NCBI GenBank assembly: GCA_025055135.1
Contig: JANWYU010000208.1
Span: forward strand, 1 to 40,588
From: Pseudobdellovibrionaceae bacterium
Lineage (GTDB): Bacteria; Bdellovibrionota; Bdellovibrionia; Bdellovibrionales; Bdellovibrionaceae
Length of the DNA stretch: 40,588 nucleotides
Reading direction: 5' to 3'
Made by a program: the position numbers and the translations under genes. Below the pieces are notes generated by a model. The model had not been told where the DNA came from, ran no database searches, and was given only the letters and a program-made list of their open reading frames with translations. The stretch's first letter is position 1; every line of letters starts with the position of its first letter. Below, one piece after another: positions 1-9,291 of this stretch.

Positions 1-2044
1 CTTTGTGGAGGATCCTATGGAGCAATTGTGGGGGGCGATTCAGGCGGTTTTTCGATCATGGAATGCCCCTCGGGCGGTAACATATCGCCAACTTCACGAT
101 ATTCCTGATCATTGGGGAACGGCAGTTAATGTTCAGGCAATGGTTTTTGGTAACATGGGAAATGATTCTGCAACTGGAGTGGCTTTTACTCGCAATCCGG
201 CTACGGGGGTAAAAGAGCTTTATGGAGAGTTTTTGGTTAATGCTCAGGGAGAGGACGTAGTGGCAGGTATTCGGACGCCTCGTCCCCTTCAAGAAATGGA
301 ACAGTTGATGCCGGAGGTTTTTCAGCAGTTACTGGGTATCTTTGGCCGATTAGAGAAGCACTACCGAGATGTGCAGGATGTGGAGTTTACCGTGGAACGC
401 GGGCGTTTGTGGATGTTGCAGACTCGCAATGGTAAGCGAACGGCCCGAGCAGCTCTTAAAATCGTATGTGATTTTATGGATGAGGGGTTAGTGACAGAAC
501 AAGAGGCACTCTTGCGAATTGCTCCTAAGTCATTGGATCAACTATTGCATCCTACGTTGGATCCACAAGCTCCTAAAGTGTTACTGGCTCAAGGGTTACC
601 TGCTTCTCCTGGAGGAGTCTCAGGTAGAATTGTATTACACAGTGAAAAGGCGGTAGAGTGGAAGGCACGGGGAGAGAAGGTCATTTTAGTGCGACTAGAA
701 ACCTCTCCGGAGGATATTGCGGGGATGAACGCCGCTGTTGGGATATTAACCAGTCGGGGGGGGATGACCTCCCATGCTGCCGTAGTGGCTCGGGGTATGG
801 GAAAATGCTGTATTGTTGGTTGTGGTGAGTTGCAGATTGATGAAGAGAATAAAACCGTTCGTGCTCGAGGTTACCTATTAAAAGAAGGGGATACCATCAC
901 TTTGGATGGTAGCTCTGGTGAGGTTTACTTAGGGGAAGTGCCTAGTCGGCCGCCTGAGTTGAGCCAAGATTTCGAACGGATTATGAATTTAGCCGATCGT
1001 TTTCGTCGGTTACAGGTGCGTGCTAACGCGGACACACCAACTGATGCTCAATTGGCCCGTCGCTTTGGGGCGCAAGGAATTGGTTTATGTCGCACGGAGC
1101 ATATGTTTTTTGGAGCAGATCGTATCGATTACATGCGGCGTATGATTTTGGCTTCTTCTTCGGAGGAAAGGGCTCAAGCACTGAAGAAGTTGTTACCCAT
1201 TCAGCAGAAGGATTTTTATGAAATTTTTAAAGAGATGAAAGGGCTACCTGTTACCATTCGACTATTGGATCCTCCCTTGCATGAATTTGTTCCTCATGGA
1301 GAAAAGGAGATAAGAGAGTTTGCCCAACGCAACCAATTGGATTTTGCTCAAGTAAAAAGTCAAGTACAGAGCCTTCATGAATTTAATCCCATGTTAGGTC
1401 ATCGTGGGTGTCGTTTGGGAATTAGTTACCCAGAGATTTATCGGATGCAGGTGCAGGCTATAGCGGGAGCAGCAGCCCAATTAGTGAAAGAAGGGATTTC
1501 GGTGCAGCCGGAAATCATGATTCCCTTAGTGGCTACAGCAAAGGAAATGCGTCAGCTGCGTGCTTTAGTGGAAGAGGAAGTCAAAAAGGTCCAGCAACAA
1601 ATGCAAATAACTTTTGATTATGCCATAGGCACTATGATTGAGTTACCAAGGGCTGCGTTGGTAGCAGATCAACTGGCAGTTGATGCCGAGTTTTTTAGCT
1701 TTGGCACCAACGATTTGACTCAGACTACCCTTGGTCTATCTCGGGATGATGCTGGGCGTTTTTTACCTCAATATGTTGAGCAAGGTATTTATGCTAAAGA
1801 TCCTTTTGTAACGTTAGATCGAGATGGAGTGGGTGCATTGGTGAAGACGGGCATTGACTTAGGAAGAAAATCCCGGCCAAAGTTAAAAATTGGGGTGTGT
1901 GGTGAACATGGGGGGGATCCGGACTCTATCGAATTTTTCCATGGGGTTGGTTTGGATTATGTGAGTTGTTCCCCTTTTCGGGTTCCTGTGGCTCGTTTAA
2001 GTGCGGCTCAGGCTGCTATTAAACAAGAAGTTGATAAGAAGTGA
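1..2044 (+). CDS. ppdK: Pyruvate, phosphate dikinase, C-terminal part (5' truncated by window edge)
   Basis: Frame is open from base 2; 'EDPMEQLWGAIQAVFRSWN', PEP-utilising 'GILTSRGGMTSHAAVVARGMGKCCIVG', C-terminal 'FGTNDLTQTTLGLSRDDAGRFLPQY' and 'KIGVCGEHGGDPDSIEFF'. Confidence 0.96.
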   Translation, partial: FVEDPMEQLWGAIQAVFRSWNAPRAVTYRQLHDIPDHWGTAVNVQAMVFGNMGNDSATGVAFTRNPATGVKELYGEFLVNAQGEDVVAGIRTPRPLQEMEQLMPEVFQQLLGIFGRLEKHYRDVQDVEFTVERGRLWMLQTRNGKRTARAALKIVCDFMDEGLVTEQEALLRIAPKSLDQLLHPTLDPQAPKVLLAQGLPASPGGVSGRIVLHSEKAVEWKARGEKVILVRLETSPEDIAGMNAAVGILTSRGGMTSHAAVVARGMGKCCIVGCGELQIDEENKTVRARGYLLKEGDTITLDGSSGEVYLGEVPSRPPELSQDFERIMNLADRFRRLQVRANADTPTDAQLARRFGAQGIGLCRTEHMFFGADRIDYMRRMILASSSEERAQALKKLLPIQQKDFYEIFKEMKGLPVTIRLLDPPLHEFVPHGEKEIREFAQRNQLDFAQVKSQVQSLHEFNPMLGHRGCRLGISYPEIYRMQVQAIAGAAAQLVKEGISVQPEIMIPLVATAKEMRQLRALVEEEVKKVQQQMQITFDYAIGTMIELPRAALVADQLAVDAEFFSFGTNDLTQTTLGLSRDDAGRFLPQYVEQGIYAKDPFVTLDRDGVGALVKTGIDLGRKSRPKLKIGVCGEHGGDPDSIEFFHGVGLDYVSCSPFRVPVARLSAAQAAIKQEVDKK

Positions 2045-2083
2045 ACAGGAAGTGGCATGAAATAAGTACGGTAACAAGGAATT

Positions 2084-5000
2084 ATGCGCATTAAGAAATT
2101 AGAATTAATTGGCTTTAAGTCTTTTAAAGATCGAACGGTAATTCAGTTTGATGCCGGTATCACTGGGATCGTAGGCCCCAATGGCTGTGGAAAGTCGAAT
2201 ATTGTGGATGCTTTACTTTGGGTAATGGGGGAAATGTCAGTAAAAGAGCTGCGCGGCTCTCAGATGCAGGATGTGATATTTGCTGGGGCTGAGGGCTTTT
2301 CGCCTGCGGGCATGGCGGAGGTTTCTCTTACCTTGGAAAACGATGGGGGGCCTTTTCCCCTTAAATACTTAAAGTTTTCAGAAATTATGGTTACAAGAAG
2401 GCTTTTTCGCAATGGCGAGAGTGAGTATTTTATTAATCGGGAACCTGCCCGCCTTCGGGATATTCAGGAAATATTTATGGATACGGGGGCTGGTGCCAAA
2501 GGTTTTTCCATAATTCAGCAAGGAATGATTGGCCGATTGATTATGGCCAAACCTGAGGAAAAACGAATGCTCATCGAAGAAGCTGCTGGAATTACCAAAT
2601 TTAAAGCTCGCAAGCGCGAATCACAAAGAAAGTTGCAGGTTACTGATCAGAACTTGGTGCGCTTAGCGGATGTTATGTCAGAATTAAAGCGTCAGGTAGA
2701 GCACTTAAAAAAGCAGGTTGAAAAGGCTGAGCGTTACCGACAGATCAAGAAAGAAATTGAAGGGGTTGATTTAAAATTAGCTAGTCATGACTATGGGCAG
2801 TTGCAGAAGTCGAAAGAAGAGGCGCAAAAGAAATGGCAACTATTGCAGGAGCGACAGCAAGGGTTGGTCACTCAGGTGAGGAGCTTAGAAGCAGAGTTAG
2901 AAGGCGTGAAATTGGAAATGGCTCGTTTGCAAAGTGAAGTTGATCAAAAAACTCAGTTAGTGCAAGAAAAACAAAATCTGGTTCAAAGGTTAGAGCTAGA
3001 AATTCAAAAACTCAACCATGAGATAGAGCAGGCCAGAACCCGTGGTGAGCTTACGGGATCTCGTCGCTTGCAGGCCCAGGAGCGAGAAGCCCTTTTGAAA
3101 AAAGAATATCAGGAAATGAAAAATCAATCAGAACATTTGTGGTCAGAGATCCGCAGGCTACAAGAGGAATTTCAAGAGCAAGAGGCATGCTACTTGGAAC
3201 AAGAAAGACAAATGGAGGAGCTAGATCAGGAATTAACCGTGGTTCGTCAAGAACTATTTGCTTTGGGGCAATCGGAGAGTCAAATTGTTGGAAAAAATCA
3301 GGTATTACAGCAACAGCTTCAGGAAAGTGAAAGAAAATTCGCAGAGTCGGTTCGTTTGCTGTCTGAGATGCAGAATGCTCTACAACAGGCTAGTGAAGGT
3401 TGGGAACAGGCTCGAAGGGAAACCCAGCTGATACAAAACAAGAGAGCAGATTTTTATAACCAGAAACTCAACTTGCAAAAACTTATTGACCAGAAAAATG
3501 ATGAATTGAGGCATTTGCAAGCCCAGGGAAATGGGCTCAAAGAAGAAATTGGCATGCTTGAGGCACGCTGGAAGGCTTTGCAAGAACTTGAGTTAAATTT
3601 TGAAGGGTATTCTGAGGGCGTGAAGCATGTAATTCGCTGGAGGCAATCCCTGGCTACACTGCATAGTCAAGGAGGATCTGACGTTCCGGTAACGCTTTAT
3701 CAAGTGATTGAGGTAACTCCCGGTTTTGAACGGGCATTAGAGTCTGCGTTAGGTCGGCGCTTGCAGGCCTTGGTGGTAGATGAAAACCAACATATTATTG
3801 AGGCGGCTCGCTATTTAAGGTCGGAAAAGAAGGGCCAGGCGAGTTTTATCAATTTAAAGGAGTGGTCCGTTCAGGCATCCAATCTCAGCATGTTACCCAG
3901 TGAGGAGCCAAAAGGAGAGGATGTTTATTTATTAAAAGATCAAGTGCGGATTAAAGGGTCAGTACCTCCTTTAGTTATTAATCATTTACTGGATCGAGTT
4001 GCGGTAACATCAACATTGATTCGCGCCCTGGAGCTCAAAAAGCAATTTCCTGAGTGGATGTTTGTGAGTCAAGAGGGTGACCTTGTAGATCGTGATGGGA
4101 TGGTATTGGTGGGTGAGGAGGCGGCTCAGCTTTTGCATAGAAAGCGGGAAATGCAGGATCTTTCTCTGCAAATCGAAGAATCTAAGGGTAAATTGGCATT
4201 GGTGGTTGAGGTTATAAAAAAGCATGAAGAAGAAAAAATAGAGCTAGAGCGGAAGGTTAAAGAAATTGACGAGCAGCTTGTGCTTTTAGATCAACAGATT
4301 ACTGAATTTAACAAGCAGGTTAATCGGTGGGAAATTGAACTCAATCATCTCAATTTTTCTATAGATCGATTGCGATTGGAGCAACAAAAGAATGCAGAAC
4401 AAGTGGCGGGGCTGAAGCAAAAAATCGAGGAATTTGAGTCTCATCGTCAGGGTTTGTTGCAGCGTAAGGAACATTTGGAAGAGAAAAAATCATTACTTTC
4501 CGATCAGTTGGTAGTATTGCAGAGGGAATGTTCCCAAATGCAAGAGAGGGTGACTGAGAGTAAGTTGCAAATAACTGAAAAAACAACGTTATATCAGTCG
4601 TTTGCCCAACAATGTGACCGTTTGAAAAAGGACCTTGATCAAGTTCAAGAGGAATTATCTCGAATGGATCGTGAATCTCAGGATGCTAGCGCAACTCTTC
4701 ACCGCAATCAAATTTTACTTGAAGAAAGGAAAGTGGCCTTTGAACGGGAAGTCAATGGTCTGCAAAAGATTCGAGAGTCAGTGGAATTGGTACAAGAGGA
4801 ATTTTCTCAGTGGCAATTGAAGCAACAAGAACTTAGTCAGGCTTTGCAGTCTCTTCAACAAGACTTGAATCAGTGTTACCAAAATGTACATGCTGCTCAA
4901 TTAGAGTTTGAACAGATAAGGCTTCGAGAAAATGTGTTGGTGGATCAGGTGCGAGAAAAATATTTTTTGTTGTTACCAGATATTTTTGAACAATATAAGG

Positions 5001-5674
5001 AAGAAGAATTGGTTCGCCATTTAGAAGAGGAGCGTTTAAGAGAGCTTAGGGAAAAACTGCAGAAAATGGGGGAAGTTAATCTTGCTGCGATTCAAGAGTA
5101 TGAGGAATTACAGAAGCGTTACCAATTTTTGAACGATCAATATCAGGACTTGTTGCAGGCCAAGGATCAGTTAAAACGAGTTATCGATCGTATCAATCAT
5201 ATTTGTACTCAACGCTTCAAAGAGACCTTTCATCAGGTGAATGAGCGTTTTATGAGGGTATTTCCAGCCCTTTTTGGTGGAGGAGAGGCTCAACTGGTGT
5301 TGGTGGAAGGAGAAGAATCACAACAAGATGGCCCTGGCATTGATATCGTTGCAAAACCGCCTGGTAAAAAAATGCAGAGCTTGTCTCTTTTGTCTGGTGG
5401 GGAAAAGGCCTTAACTGCGGTGGCATTGATTTTTGCTATCTTTTTGGTTAAACCGTCACCGTACTGTTTGTTAGATGAGGTGGATGCCCCCTTAGATGAT
5501 GCTAATGTAACCCGCTTTAATGATTTAATTAGGGAAATGGCAAAAAGATCGCAAATTATTCTGGTTACCCATAATAAACACACCATGGAGGTGGCCCATC
5601 GTCTTTATGGAGTGACCATGCAGACGAAAGGTGTTTCTACCATGGTATCTGTGAATTTAGAGGAGGTCGGTTGA
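2084..5674 (+). CDS. smc: Chromosome segregation protein SMC
   Basis: Walker A 'GPNGCGKSNIVDAL', long coiled coils, hinge region, signature 'LSGGEKALTAVALIFAIF', Walker B 'YCLLDEVDAPLDDANV'. Confidence 0.96.
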   Translation: MRIKKLELIGFKSFKDRTVIQFDAGITGIVGPNGCGKSNIVDALLWVMGEMSVKELRGSQMQDVIFAGAEGFSPAGMAEVSLTLENDGGPFPLKYLKFSEIMVTRRLFRNGESEYFINREPARLRDIQEIFMDTGAGAKGFSIIQQGMIGRLIMAKPEEKRMLIEEAAGITKFKARKRESQRKLQVTDQNLVRLADVMSELKRQVEHLKKQVEKAERYRQIKKEIEGVDLKLASHDYGQLQKSKEEAQKKWQLLQERQQGLVTQVRSLEAELEGVKLEMARLQSEVDQKTQLVQEKQNLVQRLELEIQKLNHEIEQARTRGELTGSRRLQAQEREALLKKEYQEMKNQSEHLWSEIRRLQEEFQEQEACYLEQERQMEELDQELTVVRQELFALGQSESQIVGKNQVLQQQLQESERKFAESVRLLSEMQNALQQASEGWEQARRETQLIQNKRADFYNQKLNLQKLIDQKNDELRHLQAQGNGLKEEIGMLEARWKALQELELNFEGYSEGVKHVIRWRQSLATLHSQGGSDVPVTLYQVIEVTPGFERALESALGRRLQALVVDENQHIIEAARYLRSEKKGQASFINLKEWSVQASNLSMLPSEEPKGEDVYLLKDQVRIKGSVPPLVINHLLDRVAVTSTLIRALELKKQFPEWMFVSQEGDLVDRDGMVLVGEEAAQLLHRKREMQDLSLQIEESKGKLALVVEVIKKHEEEKIELERKVKEIDEQLVLLDQQITEFNKQVNRWEIELNHLNFSIDRLRLEQQKNAEQVAGLKQKIEEFESHRQGLLQRKEHLEEKKSLLSDQLVVLQRECSQMQERVTESKLQITEKTTLYQSFAQQCDRLKKDLDQVQEELSRMDRESQDASATLHRNQILLEERKVAFEREVNGLQKIRESVELVQEEFSQWQLKQQELSQALQSLQQDLNQCYQNVHAAQLEFEQIRLRENVLVDQVREKYFLLLPDIFEQYKEEELVRHLEEERLRELREKLQKMGEVNLAAIQEYEELQKRYQFLNDQYQDLLQAKDQLKRVIDRINHICTQRFKETFHQVNERFMRVFPALFGGGEAQLVLVEGEESQQDGPGIDIVAKPPGKKMQSLSLLSGGEKALTAVALIFAIFLVKPSPYCLLDEVDAPLDDANVTRFNDLIREMAKRSQIILVTHNKHTMEVAHRLYGVTMQTKGVSTMVSVNLEEVG

Positions 5675-5808
5675 TTACCGAGGTAACAACAAAGATCTGA
5701 GCAAGTTCCATTAGGTGGTGGCTTTTTGGCCCTACTTTTGGACTGCAATTTGCTAGATCTTTATCTGAGTCCAAAAACGCAAATGCGTAATACGAAGGGG
5801 GTTTTTTT

Positions 5809-6582
5809 ATGAGAAAAAGGAATATTTTTGTGGCAACCTTACTGGGTTTTTTATGGGGCCTCAGTTATATGGGAGGCGCTTCCGTTGGCTGGGCACGCTT
5901 GTCCAGTGAGCCCGAGGATGGGGTTATTGGTGAGATCGATTTAATTGGCACGGGGGGAGGTTCTTCTTCTCGACCACCGGGGTTTGTGCGTCCTGATCCT
6001 GAAGATCCTCCGCGTTATGGTGGCCGTCCTCCAGGAGGGCCGGTGCGTCCTGACCCCGATGATCGTCCTCCGCGCCCAGGTCGTCCTCCGCAACCGACTC
6101 CGCCGCCACGTCCACCAAATCCGTTCCCTCCACCTCCTTACGATCCACAACCACCTTATAATCCTGTTCCTCCGTATGAACCTGTTCCTCCGTACGAACC
6201 TGAACCTCCTTATCGTCCACCAACTCCACCGCCACCACCCAACCATTCATTTGAGGTTCGCAAATTATGGAATAGGGCAGTCTATTACGAACGCCTGGAC
6301 CTCATGTGGGAGTTGAACTTGAACTATGCGTACTACGGCTATCGTATTCTTGAGGTAGTGGTCGTTGCCCGTCGCTTAGATTCGTGGTCTTCTGGATGGC
6401 TTGAGCTGCGAACGTCCTATTGGGATGATAATCGTGAATTGATCGTTTGGTCATGGTCTCCTGTTCAGTATCGATTCCCGATATTTGGCTATCAACGGGT
6501 GGGGATCGATTTACGCACTCTTGATTTGTACGTTCGTGATAGCTACATCTACGAAATTCGGGTGCGGTTAGCGCGTCGTTAA
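5809..6582 (+). CDS. Secreted proline-rich repeat protein with a C-terminal globular domain, unknown function
   Basis: N-terminal signal peptide-like 'MRKRNIFVATLLGFLWGLSYMGGASVGWA'; Pro-rich segment with PDPxDRPP and PPYxPxPPYEP repeats; about 110 aa aromatic-rich C-terminal domain. Confidence 0.8.
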   Translation: MRKRNIFVATLLGFLWGLSYMGGASVGWARLSSEPEDGVIGEIDLIGTGGGSSSRPPGFVRPDPEDPPRYGGRPPGGPVRPDPDDRPPRPGRPPQPTPPPRPPNPFPPPPYDPQPPYNPVPPYEPVPPYEPEPPYRPPTPPPPPNHSFEVRKLWNRAVYYERLDLMWELNLNYAYYGYRILEVVVVARRLDSWSSGWLELRTSYWDDNRELIVWSWSPVQYRFPIFGYQRVGIDLRTLDLYVRDSYIYEIRVRLARR

Positions 6583-6618
6583 TAGTGAACTCATTTGGGT
6601 TTCGTTGAGCGCAAGAAT

Positions 6619-6658
6619 AAGGGCCAGTCTCGATTTGAGACAGGCCCTTGTTTTTTTT
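6619..6658 (+). terminator. Rho-independent terminator downstream of the proline-rich gene
   Basis: AAGGGCC-A-GTCTC loop GATTT GAGAC-A-GGCCCTT followed by G and a run of 8 T. Confidence 0.9.
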
Positions 6659-6711
6659 GGCATTTCCTAGGCTTCTTTAAAAAATTTTTTTAAAAGTCCG
6701 ATGGAAAACAT

Positions 6712-7710
6712 ATGGGCTTTGTTGTTACATTTTGGGGAACACGAGGATCGATCCCTAGTGGGCCGACTCCGCGGCTAATGGGTCATTTGGTTGAGGATTT
6801 CATCCAAGCCATGGTAGCTAAGAAGCACCTAACGCCTTCTGAGATCAAGAGTTTTTTGGGAAGACGTGGGAAGGAATTTTTAATACAAGGGACTGATACC
6901 ACTTGTGTTTCTATTGAAAGTAATGAAGTATCGTTTGTGATCGATGCAGGTAGTGGTCTTCGTCGGTTCGGAGATTATTTATTAAAAAGAAGACCTCAAC
7001 AAAAGATCCACCACATTTTTTTTACGCACTTTCATTGGGATCACCTTATTGGATTACCTTTTTTCGCCCCGATGTTTCGTGAAGATCATGAAATTCACCT
7101 TTATGCTGTGCAAGCGGAGTTAGAGTATTGTATCAAGACCAAATTTTCTAAACCATTTTTTCCTGTACCGTTTACGGCCATTGCTAAACGGGTTCATTTT
7201 CATCGTCTTGAGCCCCGCAAGCCATATTCGATAGGAGGCTTTCATGTTACTCCATACCAACTTGATCATCCAGATCCGTGTTGGGGCTACAAGGTCGAAT
7301 TTCAAGGGTGTGCTTATGCCCACTGTGTGGATACTGAGGGGACTCGAGTAAGTCGTGAGGACTTGGGTGAGGATTTACCCCTCTATCAGAACGTTCAACT
7401 TCTGTATTTTGATGCTCAATACACGTTACCAGAGTTGGTTGATAAGGCTAATTGGGGTCACAGTGCCGCCCAAGTAGGGTTAGATATTGCGATTCGTGAG
7501 GGCATTCCTTTTGTTTTATTTGGGCATCATGATCCCAACAGTCATTGGATCCGCTTTCAACAATTTAAAAAACAGGTAACACAATATCTAAAATGGAGAT
7601 TCGAAACCTTCCAGGCAAATCGTATTCAGTTACCTAAAGTAAAGTGGCGTTTTGCTTATGATGGGTTACGCATCAATATGTTAAAATTAAAAGAAAATAT
7701 TGGGAGTTAA
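6712..7710 (+). CDS. MBL-fold metallo-hydrolase
   Basis: 'TFWGTRGSIPSGP', 'TDTTCVSIE', 'FVIDAGSGLRRFG', metal motif HxHxDH in 'FFTHFHWDHLIGLPFF', later 'HPDPCWGYKVE' and 'FGHHDP'. Confidence 0.9.
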   Translation: MGFVVTFWGTRGSIPSGPTPRLMGHLVEDFIQAMVAKKHLTPSEIKSFLGRRGKEFLIQGTDTTCVSIESNEVSFVIDAGSGLRRFGDYLLKRRPQQKIHHIFFTHFHWDHLIGLPFFAPMFREDHEIHLYAVQAELEYCIKTKFSKPFFPVPFTAIAKRVHFHRLEPRKPYSIGGFHVTPYQLDHPDPCWGYKVEFQGCAYAHCVDTEGTRVSREDLGEDLPLYQNVQLLYFDAQYTLPELVDKANWGHSAAQVGLDIAIREGIPFVLFGHHDPNSHWIRFQQFKKQVTQYLKWRFETFQANRIQLPKVKWRFAYDGLRINMLKLKENIGS

Positions 7711-7966
7711 AATTGTGAATAAAGAGAAGGGTGGTGATAATGTCACATCGAGTTTGTCTTCCCAAGACTTAAAATGGGATTCTGTTGGTCTTGAGCTTAC
7801 CGATGCCACAATCATATGTCACTGTCGCCAGGTTAACTGGGAAAAAATCAAAAAGTTCATAAAGGTGGGAGCTACGGATTTACCGCAACTCATTCAAAGA
7901 TCTCGTGCTGGAACTGGCTGTGGAAGTTGTCGTGAACATTTAAAAAAAATTCTTTCTTCAATATGA
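7700..7966 (+). CDS. BFD-like [2Fe-2S]-binding protein
   Basis: Cys pattern 'IICHCRQVNWEKIKKFIKVGATDLPQLIQRSRAGTGCGSCREHLKKIL' (CxC...CxxC) typical of BFD domains; true start may be internal to the ORF. Confidence 0.8.
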   Translation: MGVKIVNKEKGGDNVTSSLSSQDLKWDSVGLELTDATIICHCRQVNWEKIKKFIKVGATDLPQLIQRSRAGTGCGSCREHLKKILSSI

Positions 7967-7975
7967 TGATCGATT

Positions 7976-9232
7976 TTAAGAGGCGCGATTTTGTTTTTGT
8001 AAGTGATCTTGCATCGATAGTTTGTTTTTTCTGGCTAAGAAGTCTTGTAACATTTTTAGGTAACTAAGATCTTGAATATTGCTTTCTGCCCAGGCAACCC
8101 ACATACCGTCTATTTGATCCTTATGAAAAACGGGAATAACGGTTAAATAGGATGGTTCACTTCTTTGCAATCCTTTTTGAAAAAGTTCTGTGACGGGATT
8201 ATTTGGTACTAAGTAGCCGTGATACTCTTTTTTCGTGCGCCAGACAATGCGAAATGGTGAAGGTTCATCCACTTTGATGGTTACCGGATGGTGACATTTA
8301 TGGGATCCATTCTCCGGTATTAATTGCCCGTTATTGAGCTTCAAGTAGATATAACCTTGGTAAGGGCTCGGATATTCTCCTGGTAGATCGGAAGATAGGG
8401 AGGGTTGCTCACTACGAATAACCTTCACATCAAAGTTGGATAAGGTAAATTGCGATTGATGGGTGGGATGGGAAGTTGGCGTTGGATCTTTACTTTTTAA
8501 ATGAGGATGGATTGGGTGGCCTTTATCAGGGGTGTGAGGAAGGGGTTTCGCTTGGTCAGCTTCCACCTTTAAATTTTGTATTGTTGCTAGGGGGGTGGAT
8601 ATTAGGTTTAATCCCAAGTCCAAGGCATCGGACGTATCAAAAGAGATGCCTTGGTTTACATTACTGGCGGTCGAAGAAGTATCTGGTTTTAGGGATGTGT
8701 TGGCTATTGCGAGTTCATCCGAGGTTGGGCTTATGGCATCTTTTGTTGTGCCTCCGACAACGTCCAAACTGAGTCCCTCTGGCAAGTCATCAAATGGCGA
8801 TGAGATAGGTTGTTCAATTTTTTGTTCCTGGACTTCTTCAATGAGCGAATCAAATGGATTTTCGGGTAAATTTTTTTCCTTAGTAGGTTGGTTCGTTACT
8901 GTAATGTTGTTTGTTCGACGATTAATGGATTGATTATTATGGGTTGCTACAGGATTGGGCGTTGCTACGGGAGTCCGGATTTTTTTCCAAAATTGAACCA
9001 GCGCTTGGTGGGAGCAACGGAGTACGATCCAGTTGGGATTTAAGGGGACAGGAATGGAACTTAGGTCCCTAAGATCTGATATTCCCCAATAAACCACTTC
9101 CTCCCATTGATAAATGGGAAAGAATGTTTCGCTTATATAGGGACTAACGGGGGAATTCTGCCACTGTTTCATCCACCCCGCTGGAGGTTCAAAATGATTA
9201 AAAAACTCGTCACTTAATCGCAAAGACTCCAT
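7976..9232 (-). CDS. Hypothetical protein with low-complexity linker between N- and C-terminal domains
   Basis: 418 aa ORF; Pro/Thr/Ser/Asn-rich central region flanked by two more globular-looking segments. Confidence 0.7.
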   Translation of the reverse strand: MESLRLSDEFFNHFEPPAGWMKQWQNSPVSPYISETFFPIYQWEEVVYWGISDLRDLSSIPVPLNPNWIVLRCSHQALVQFWKKIRTPVATPNPVATHNNQSINRRTNNITVTNQPTKEKNLPENPFDSLIEEVQEQKIEQPISSPFDDLPEGLSLDVVGGTTKDAISPTSDELAIANTSLKPDTSSTASNVNQGISFDTSDALDLGLNLISTPLATIQNLKVEADQAKPLPHTPDKGHPIHPHLKSKDPTPTSHPTHQSQFTLSNFDVKVIRSEQPSLSSDLPGEYPSPYQGYIYLKLNNGQLIPENGSHKCHHPVTIKVDEPSPFRIVWRTKKEYHGYLVPNNPVTELFQKGLQRSEPSYLTVIPVFHKDQIDGMWVAWAESNIQDLSYLKMLQDFLARKNKLSMQDHLQKQNRAS

Positions 9233-9291
9233 CTAAGTTCAGATCGGTTCTCATTGAAAAATGTTAATAGTTTAAGTAAAACACAAAATGC

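Noticed and set aside
5924-6316. Overlapping antisense and alternate-frame ORFs (108, 101 and 123 aa) in the proline-rich region
   Set aside because: They arise from the biased CCN-rich repeat composition; the proteins are low complexity (Trp/Arg or Val/Glu rich) and have no independent support.
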